This document shows positions 13,286 through 18,910 of a stretch of DNA of 18,910 nucleotides, piece after piece (the stretch's first letter is position 1; every line of letters begins with the position of its first letter). The DNA is from Gaiellales bacterium. Lineage in GTDB: Bacteria; Actinomycetota; Thermoleophilia; Gaiellales; F1-60-MAGs149. Under the pieces are notes generated by a model, which searched no databases, was not told where the DNA came from, and saw only the letters and a program-made list of their open reading frames with translations. The DNA lies in assembly GCA_030831375.1 (NCBI GenBank), contig JAURLF010000189.1:1-18910 (forward strand). Direction: 5' to 3'. A program made the position numbers and the translations under genes.

Positions 13286-14692
13286 ATGCCCGGGGTCCTC
13301 GAGAGCCGCAATCCGGCGCGCCCGGATGAGGTGGTCGGCGCCGCTGCGCTGGCGGATCCCGCCGAGCTCGACGCGGAGATCGCAGCGGCGCGCGCGGCGC
13401 AGGCCGCCTGGGACGGGCTCGGGATCGTCGAGCGCGGGCGCATCCTGCGTCGCGCCGCCGGCGAGCTCGAGCGCCGCGCCGAGGACCTGGCCGCGCTGCT
13501 GACCGCCGAGCAGGGCAAGACGCTCGATGAGGCGCGGGTCGAGCTCGGCGGGTCCGTCGAGACCCTGCTCTACCACGCCGGTCACGCCCGCGACGCGGAC
13601 GGCGCGACCTACCCGTCGGGCAACCCGGACGAGCTGATCCGCACCGTGCGCGTCCCGGTGGGCCTCGTGGCCGCGATCACACCCTGGAACTTCCCGGTTC
13701 AGATCCCGATCTGGAAGATGGCGCCGGCGCTCCTGCACGGCAATGCCGTGCTGTGGAAGCCCTCGAGCGAGACGCCGATGGTCTCGCTCGCGCTGGCCGA
13801 GGCGCTCGTGGCCGGCGGCGTGCCGGAGGACGTGCTGCGCGTCCTGATCGGCGGCGGCGACGTCGGCCGCGCGCTCGTCGCCCACCCGGCGGTCGGTGCG
13901 ATCACCTTCACCGGGTCGGTGCCCGTCGGTCGCGGCATCGCGATCCAGGCGGCCGAGCGCGGCGCGAAGGTGCAGCTCGAGCTTGGCGGCCACAGCGCCT
14001 GCATCGTCTGCCCTGACGTGGATCCGGCGTGGGCCGCCGGCATCGCCCTCGCGGGGGCAATGGGCGGCAGCGGCCAGAAGTGCACGGCGACTCGTCGCAT
14101 CATCGCCGTCGGCGCGGCCCTCGACCCGCTGCTCGAGGAGCTCCGCCGGCAGACGCCGCTGCTCGCTGTCGGCGACGGCGCGAGCGCGGGCGTGCAGATC
14201 GGCCCGCTGGTCTCCGAGCCGGCCCGGGACGGGGTCGCCGCGGCGCTCGCCGAGGCGCTCGCCGAGGGCGCCGAGGTCGTGGCGGAGGCGCCGGTGCCCG
14301 CGGACGGCGGCTGGTACCAGGCCCCGACCGTGCTGCGCGGCCACCCCGGCCTCGCCATCTGCCGCGAGGAGGTGTTCGGCCCGGTCGCCGTCGTGCTCGG
14401 CGTCGACGACCTCGACGCCGCGATCGCACTCGCGAACGCGACCGACTTCGGGCTGACCGCAACCGTGCTGACCCGCGACGAGCGGGCCGTCCGCCGCTGC
14501 GTGCGCGAGCTGGAGGCGGGGATCGTGAAGGCCAACGCGCCCAACACCGGCTCGGAGCTGCACGTGCCGTTCGGGGGGCTCAAAGACTCGTCCTTCCCCG
14601 CGCCGCGCGAGCAGAACGCGGCGAGCGCGGCGGAGTTCTTCACGTGGAGCAAGAGCGCGTACCTGCGCGTGCCGCCGGAGGCGGCATCGTGA
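13286..14692 (+). CDS. NAD(P)-dependent aldehyde dehydrogenase
   Basis: A 468-residue enzyme oxidising an aldehyde to a carboxylate. Counted from 13286: I-T-P-W-N-F-P with Asn135, the F-T-G-S-V-P-V-G cofactor block near 208-215, general base Glu232 in E-L-G-G, and nucleophile Cys266 in G-Q-K-C-T-A-T. The G-Q-K-C-T-A-T motif and the C-terminal F-G-G-L-K-D-S-S..R-E-Q-N..E-F-F-T resemble alpha-ketoglutarate-semialdehyde dehydrogenases, but the substrate is not proven. The start at 13286 is chosen over 13277 because of the -10 box. Its stop overlaps the GTG of the next gene. Confidence 0.92.
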   Translation: MPGVLESRNPARPDEVVGAAALADPAELDAEIAAARAAQAAWDGLGIVERGRILRRAAGELERRAEDLAALLTAEQGKTLDEARVELGGSVETLLYHAGHARDADGATYPSGNPDELIRTVRVPVGLVAAITPWNFPVQIPIWKMAPALLHGNAVLWKPSSETPMVSLALAEALVAGGVPEDVLRVLIGGGDVGRALVAHPAVGAITFTGSVPVGRGIAIQAAERGAKVQLELGGHSACIVCPDVDPAWAAGIALAGAMGGSGQKCTATRRIIAVGAALDPLLEELRRQTPLLAVGDGASAGVQIGPLVSEPARDGVAAALAEALAEGAEVVAEAPVPADGGWYQAPTVLRGHPGLAICREEVFGPVAVVLGVDDLDAAIALANATDFGLTATVLTRDERAVRRCVRELEAGIVKANAPNTGSELHVPFGGLKDSSFPAPREQNAASAAEFFTWSKSAYLRVPPEAAS

Positions 14693-16395
14693 GCGCGGTG
14701 GCCCCGGATCCGGCGGCGCTCGCCGACCTCGTGCCGCACCTCAGGCCGCCTGCGGTCGTGCTCGACCCCGCGGAGCTCGGGACGATCCGGCGCACCCGCC
14801 ACGCCTTCTCGCGCTCGCTCCTGCGCACCGCCGCGCGCGAGCGCTGGACCGTGGAGACCGAGCTCTCCGAGCTCGACGCCGAGGGGCGCGGCACGATCAT
14901 CCACCGCATCGACATGGGCGGCGTGGTCTGCCGGGCGATCGTCTTCTCCGACGTGATCGCGGAGGAGGATCGCGACGACCGCGTGATCGCCACCCGCTGG
15001 GACGCCGCGATCGCGCTCGTGGCCGGGCCGATCGACGCCGAGCGCCGTGTCGAGCTCGCCGCCAACGTGCCGCGGCAGGAGGACGGCCGCGCCCCCGCCG
15101 GCACGCTGATCTGGGGCCGCGCGAACCGCAGCGCGCGCTACTTCGACTACGTGGTCGGACGCCTCGCCGAGGGGCTCCAGCCGGAGCCGGACCGGGTCGG
15201 CGACGCTGCCTACCTGATCCGCTCGACGGCCTTCTACGCGAACGGCAAGTGGGGCCTCGCCGACTACGACGGGATCGCCGAGGATCACCCGCTGCGGCTG
15301 CCCTACCGGGCGCAGATGCTATGCGCGTGGCTCCTGCGCGAGACCTCGCTGCAGCTCGTGGAGCACTGCGCGCGGGCGCGCTCCGACCGCGCCGTGCCGC
15401 TCGCGGGTGCCTGGCGGCGCCACTTCGGGATCGGCAACGCCACGGGCCTCGGGATGGTGCCGTACGTGATCGTGCATCCCCGCGTCCTGCACAGCTGGGT
15501 GCTGCGCCGCGAGCTCGCCCTCGCCCACGCGCTCCGGCGCGAGCCCGCCGCGGGCGACCTCGAGCGCCTTGTCGCGCTGCTCGAGCGCACCCACCGCTAC
15601 CTCGCCGAGCAGACGCAGCTCGAGACCGCGCCCTACCGGACGGGGCCGGAGCTCGCGGCCGGGCTCGAGCCGGTGCTCGCGCGGGCGCGCGCGCTCGCCG
15701 CGAATCCGTCGGCCGAGGCGCCCTTCCGCGCCCTGCACGAGCGGGCCTCCGCCGAGGGGATCGAGGTGCGCCAGGTCGTCGATTCGCTGCTCGTGGAGCT
15801 CGACGACAGCCTCGACGACGCCCTCGACGCGCTCCTGCCGGTCGACGAGCGGCTGGGGCTCGACCCGGCCCGCACCTGCGGCGAGCTGCTCGCGCGGATC
15901 GAGGACGACTACGGCTGGATCGACGCCTTCGCCTTCGACGACCCCGTGGAGACGGACATGTTCTGGTTCTACGCGGAGGACAGCCAGGAGCCGCGTCGGG
16001 CCCGCACGGGCGAGCCCGGGGAGGACGTGCAGATGCCGATCGGCGTCGCGCGCGCGGTGGCGGAGCTGCGCGCGGACCTGCGCGCCTGCGACCCCGACCT
16101 GCCGGTCGGCGATCTCCTCGTCGAGCGGCCGTGGCGGATCGGCACGGTGGAGCGCATCGAGGGGCTGGCCGACCACGCCTACGCCGAGGCGCGGGTCAAC
16201 CCGCTCTCGTCGCGCTTCATCCCGCTCGACCTCCAGCGCTTCCAGCTCGCCTGCTACGGCATGGACAACTTCGACCCGCAGTCGACGGACTGGCTGCGCG
16301 TCACCCTCTACGGGGGCGCGCCGCGGGCCGAGGACGTCGCGGCCGGCGTGGACGACGACTGGCTCTTCTCGCCGCGGCCGGCGGCGGCCGCGTGA
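14689..16395 (+). CDS. Large uncharacterised protein in the aldehyde-dehydrogenase operon
   Basis: A 568-residue cytoplasmic-looking protein, with no signal peptide or membrane segment. I do not recognise its family. It is rich in Arg, Glu and Asp, has a long helical middle and C-terminal region, and carries blocks that look conserved: F-Y-A-N-G-K-W-G-L-A-D-Y-D (about 184-196), H-F-G-I-G-N-A-T-G-L-G-M-V-P-Y (about 245-259), and E-T-D-M-F-W-F-Y-A-E-D (about 421-431). Its GTG start overlaps the aldehyde dehydrogenase stop (GTGA), and its stop overlaps the GTG of the dipeptidase homologue, so it is translationally coupled on both sides. Codon bias is uniform throughout, so it is clearly a real gene. 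Confidence 0.85.
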   Translation: MSAVAPDPAALADLVPHLRPPAVVLDPAELGTIRRTRHAFSRSLLRTAARERWTVETELSELDAEGRGTIIHRIDMGGVVCRAIVFSDVIAEEDRDDRVIATRWDAAIALVAGPIDAERRVELAANVPRQEDGRAPAGTLIWGRANRSARYFDYVVGRLAEGLQPEPDRVGDAAYLIRSTAFYANGKWGLADYDGIAEDHPLRLPYRAQMLCAWLLRETSLQLVEHCARARSDRAVPLAGAWRRHFGIGNATGLGMVPYVIVHPRVLHSWVLRRELALAHALRREPAAGDLERLVALLERTHRYLAEQTQLETAPYRTGPELAAGLEPVLARARALAANPSAEAPFRALHERASAEGIEVRQVVDSLLVELDDSLDDALDALLPVDERLGLDPARTCGELLARIEDDYGWIDAFAFDDPVETDMFWFYAEDSQEPRRARTGEPGEDVQMPIGVARAVAELRADLRACDPDLPVGDLLVERPWRIGTVERIEGLADHAYAEARVNPLSSRFIPLDLQRFQLACYGMDNFDPQSTDWLRVTLYGGAPRAEDVAAGVDDDWLFSPRPAAAA

Positions 16396-17360
16396 CGTCG
16401 GCGCCCGGGCCGGTCGTCGACGGCCTCCAGATCAACGACTGGTCGCGCGAGATCCTGCTCGAGTGCCGCGCGGGCGGGATCGACGCGGTCAACGCCACGT
16501 GCGCCGTCTGGGAGGGGGCCGACGAGACGCGCGGGCAGGTCGCGGCGCTGCGGGGGGTCGTCGAGGCCAACGCCGACCTCGCGCTGATCGCGTCCGACAC
16601 GGGTGACATCGCGCGGGCCCGGGCTGAGGGGCGCACGGCGATCCTGCCCGGCTTCCAGAACGCCTCGCCGTTCGAGCGCGACGTCGACCTCGTCGACGCC
16701 TTCCACGCCGACGGCGTGCGCATCGCCCAGCTCACCTACAACCGGCGCAACGAGGTCGGCGGGTCCTGCTACGACGCGGTCGACGAGGGGCTGACGGCGT
16801 TCGGGGTCGAGGTCATCGGCCGGATGAACGCCGTCGGGATGCTCGTCGACCTCTCGCACGTCGGCGACCGCACCTGTCGGGAGGCCGTCGATGCCTCGGC
16901 CCGGCCGGTCGCGATCACGCACGCCAACCCGCGCTCCTTCGTCGACGTGCCCCGCAACAAGCCCGACGACGTGATCCGGGCGGTCACCGCGCGCGGCGGC
17001 GTGATCGGCGTCTGCCTGTACCCGGCGGTGGCGGGGGCGGACCCGACGCCCGAGCGCTTCTGCGCGATGGTCGCGGACCTCGCCGAGCGGGTCGGGGTCG
17101 AGCACGTCGCGATCGGCACGGACTGCACCCGCGGCTGGGGCGACGACTACCTGCTCTACCTGCGCAGCGCCCGGCGCGAGCCCGAGCCCGGCGAGGAGAT
17201 GCCCCGCTGGCCCGCGTGGCCCGGCTGGTTCCAGGGCCCGGCCGACATGCCCGCCCTGCGGGCCGGCCTCGAGGCGGCGGGGTTCGACGCGGCGTCGGCG
17301 GACCGGGTGATGGGCGGCAACTGGCTGCGCCTCCTCGACGCGGTGCTGGCCCCGGCATGA
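16392..17360 (+). CDS. Peptidase M19 (membrane dipeptidase) family homologue, variant metal site
   Basis: A 322-residue protein of the renal/membrane dipeptidase TIM-barrel family, here without a signal peptide. The barrel core is clear: Q-L-T-Y-N-R-R-N (113-120), V-D-L-S-H-V-G-D (152-159, His156), I-T-H-A-N-P (175-180, His177) and I-G-T-D-C-T (241-246, Asp244). The first metal motif, H-x-D in classical members, is replaced by D-G-L-Q-I-N-D (10-16), and the bridging-Glu region reads L-P-G-F-Q-N (85-90). Cytosolic M19 homologues of this sort occur near betaine and imino-acid catabolic genes in other bacteria, from memory. The GTG start overlaps the previous stop. Proteolytic activity is doubtful. 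Confidence 0.88.
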   Translation: MTSAPGPVVDGLQINDWSREILLECRAGGIDAVNATCAVWEGADETRGQVAALRGVVEANADLALIASDTGDIARARAEGRTAILPGFQNASPFERDVDLVDAFHADGVRIAQLTYNRRNEVGGSCYDAVDEGLTAFGVEVIGRMNAVGMLVDLSHVGDRTCREAVDASARPVAITHANPRSFVDVPRNKPDDVIRAVTARGGVIGVCLYPAVAGADPTPERFCAMVADLAERVGVEHVAIGTDCTRGWGDDYLLYLRSARREPEPGEEMPRWPAWPGWFQGPADMPALRAGLEAAGFDAASADRVMGGNWLRLLDAVLAPA

Positions 17361-18034
17361 CCGCGGGTCGCGAGCGGGTCGCAGTTGGCGAGATCGCCGT
17401 CGAGGTGGCGCGCGCGTACGTCGCGGCCGGGGCCTCCTCGGGCGAGGCGCGGGTCGCGGGCGATGCCGCGGCGCGCGCCGAGGTGCACGTCGGCGGCGGC
17501 GTGGCGCTCGCCGCCGAGGGTCTCGGCGCGGTGCCATCCGCACGCGTCGGGCTCGCGGTGGAGACCGGGGATCCGCCGCGGCTCGTCGACCCGGCGGATC
17601 GGGCGCTGCTCCTGCGCGTGCCCGTGGGTCTCGCCTGGCTCGGCGGCACGCCCGACCGGCGCCTGATCGCGCTGCCCGGCGCCGCCTGCCCGCCCGCCGT
17701 CGCCGGGCTCCTGCTGCGCGCGCAGCCGCCGGGGGTCGCCGTCGGCGCCTGCCCGGTGGTCGCGGGCCGCCCCGGGGACGGCGTCGGGGTCGCGGCCGAC
17801 GGCGCGCTGCTCGACGTCGCCGCCGCTGCGGTGCCCGTCGCCGCCGCCGCCGCGCTGGGCGAGGGGCTTGTGCTGCTGCGCCTCGACGCCGCGGCGCACG
17901 GGTCGCCGCGGGCGTCGGCGGATGCGCTCGCGGTGACCTGGCGGGCCGCATCGGCGACGGGGCTCGAGGTCGACGGGGCGGCCTGGGGCGTCGTGGCCCG
18001 TGCGGCCGCGCGCTATCTCGTGCCCGACGCCTGA
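17357..18034 (+). CDS. Ala-rich protein, possibly DUF3726- or malate/lactate-dehydrogenase-2-like
   Basis: A 225-residue protein of strongly biased composition, dominated by Ala, Val, Gly and Leu, with no signal peptide. The N-terminus (V-A-R-A-Y-V-A-A-G-A-S with a G-E-A-R-V-A-G-D-A-A-A-R-A-E stretch) recalls either the Ldh_2 (YlbC-type) dehydrogenase start or DUF3726 proteins. The end (W-G-V-V-A-R-A-A-A-R-Y-L-V-P) resembles DUF3726 better. Neither match is firm. The ATG overlaps the M19 gene stop (ATGA), so it is the last gene of the operon. It ends 6 bp before a convergent gene, with no terminator hairpin seen. Confidence 0.65.
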   Translation: MTAGRERVAVGEIAVEVARAYVAAGASSGEARVAGDAAARAEVHVGGGVALAAEGLGAVPSARVGLAVETGDPPRLVDPADRALLLRVPVGLAWLGGTPDRRLIALPGAACPPAVAGLLLRAQPPGVAVGACPVVAGRPGDGVGVAADGALLDVAAAAVPVAAAAALGEGLVLLRLDAAAHGSPRASADALAVTWRAASATGLEVDGAAWGVVARAAARYLVPDA

Positions 18035-18040
18035 CCCGGC

Positions 18041-18910
18041 TCAGTCCGCCGGGAGGACCTTGCCCGGGTTCATCAGGCCGAGCGGGTCGATCGCGTCCTT
18101 GATCGTGCGCATCATCCCGACCGCGGCAGCGCCGTGCTCCGCCTCGAGGTAGCCGGCCTTGCCGTACCCGACGCCGTGCTCGCCCGAGCAGGTGCCGTCC
18201 ATCGCCAGCGCGCGCCGCACGAGCCGGTCGTGCAGCGCCTCCGCCGCCGCGACCTCGGCGGGGTCGTCGGGGTCGAGCAGGATCGTGAGGTGGAAGTTGC
18301 CGTCGCCGACGTGGCCGAGGATGGTGGCGGTGACGCCTGACGCGTCCAGGTCAAGGCGGGTCTCCTCGACGCAGTCGGCGAGCCGCGACACGGGCACGCA
18401 GACGTCGGTCGCCATGCCGCGGCAGCCGGGGCGCAGCGCGACCGCGGCCTCGTACGCCTGGTGGCGCGCCGACCACAGGCGCCGCGCCTCGACCGGGTCG
18501 TCCGTCCAGGTGTAGCCCTCCGCGCCGTGCCCGGCGACGACCGCGCCGAGGCGGTCGGCGTGCTCGCGCACCCCGGCCGCCGAACCGTGCAGGTCGAGGA
18601 AGAGGGTGGGGCGCTCCGCGATATCGAGGCCGCTGCGCAGGGCGGTGGCCCGCATCTGCAGGGCATCGAGCAGCTCGATGCGGGCGACGGGCAGCCCCAG
18701 CTGGATCGTCTCGGCGGCGGCCTCGACGGCGGCGCGGACGCTCGGGAAGCTGACGACGGCGGCGCTCTCGGCCTCGGGCAGGGGGTGCAGGCGCAGGGTC
18801 AGCTCGCAGATCACGCCGAGCGTGCCCTCGGAGCCGATCATCAGGTGCGTGAGGTCGTAGCCGGCGGACGACTTGCGCGCCCGGGAGCGGGTGCGGGCGA
18901 TCGAGCCGTC
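18041..18910 (-). CDS. FAD-linked 2-hydroxyacid oxidase/dehydrogenase, GlcD type (partial, runs off right edge)
   Basis: The C-terminal 289 residues of an FAD-dependent enzyme of the GlcD/D-lactate/D-2-hydroxyglutarate dehydrogenase family, which oxidises 2-hydroxyacids to 2-oxoacids. Visible motifs are the end of the FAD domain (Y-D-L-T-H-L-M-I-G-S-E-G-T-L-G-V), the C-terminal G-H-V-G-D-G-N-F-H, C-S-G-E-H-G-V-G-Y-G-K, and the terminal L-M-N-P-G-K-V-L-P. The start lies beyond the window; the internal ATG at 18841 is not the start because conserved sequence continues upstream of it. It is convergent with the preceding operon. Confidence 0.92.
   Translation of the reverse strand, partial: DGSIARTRSRARKSSAGYDLTHLMIGSEGTLGVICELTLRLHPLPEAESAAVVSFPSVRAAVEAAAETIQLGLPVARIELLDALQMRATALRSGLDIAERPTLFLDLHGSAAGVREHADRLGAVVAGHGAEGYTWTDDPVEARRLWSARHQAYEAAVALRPGCRGMATDVCVPVSRLADCVEETRLDLDASGVTATILGHVGDGNFHLTILLDPDDPAEVAAAEALHDRLVRRALAMDGTCSGEHGVGYGKAGYLEAEHGAAAVGMMRTIKDAIDPLGLMNPGKVLPAD

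Noticed and set aside
1..18910. CRISPR arrays, insertion sequences or transposases
   Set aside because: Reading through the window I saw no regularly spaced direct repeats, no transposase-like protein, and no second copy of the tRNA 3' end. I could not run an exhaustive repeat search.

Overview
The window is very GC-rich. Its real genes end almost every codon in G or C, use GTG starts often and overlap head to tail by 4 bp. Several starts have a TANNNT -10 box only 6-8 nt upstream, with no Shine-Dalgarno (SD) sequence between, which is the signature of leaderless mRNAs. The tRNA gene does not encode CCA. There is also a remnant of an F420/flavin PPOX-class oxidoreductase. Together these suggest a high-GC actinobacterium, possibly of the Thermoleophilia (Solirubrobacter/Conexibacter-like) lineage. 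This is inference; no marker gene is present.

Left part (1-6466, all minus strand). A lipoprotein is cut by the left edge. An AzgA-type NCS2 nucleobase permease follows. A complete ABC importer comes next (ATPase, permease, NMT1/SsuA-like lipoprotein), tightly coupled by 4-bp overlaps. The remaining genes are a small secreted protein of unknown function, an OsmC peroxidase and an arginine-deiminase/DDAH-superfamily hydrolase. The importer and NCS2 permease suggest scavenging of nitrogen-containing small molecules.

Middle part (6500-12422). A tRNA-Thr(GGT) gene is abutted at its 3' end by the C-terminal remnant of a PPOX-class oxidoreductase, a probable recombination scar. An intact PPOX-fold gene, denD (D-erythronate dehydrogenase-like) and a coupled SDR follow. 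A fumarylacetoacetate-hydrolase/MhpD-type hydratase on the minus strand diverges from the most notable gene. That gene (10070-10861) is a PrdB/GrdB-like reductase whose reading frame is interrupted only by a TGA at 10553, in a U-x-x-C context. A bacterial SECIS-like hairpin lies directly downstream. It reads as a 263-residue selenoprotein that ordinary gene calling would cut to 161 residues plus a false downstream ORF. A bidirectional terminator closes it against a secreted multicopper oxidase.

Right part (12479-18910). A plus-strand cluster holds caiD (crotonobetainyl-CoA hydratase-like), an aldehyde dehydrogenase, a large unrecognised protein, an M19-family dipeptidase homologue lacking several metal ligands, and a small Ala-rich protein. 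The last four overlap by 4 bp at each junction and look like one catabolic operon of unknown substrate. A GlcD-type FAD oxidase, convergent with it, runs off the right edge.

How it may fit together (inference): the window looks like an aerobic catabolic accessory region for quaternary amines, sugar acids or related nitrogen compounds. The selenoprotein family is best known from anaerobic Stickland-type reductases, so its place here is unexplained. Stretches between genes not listed as features are short and hold nothing else I could support.
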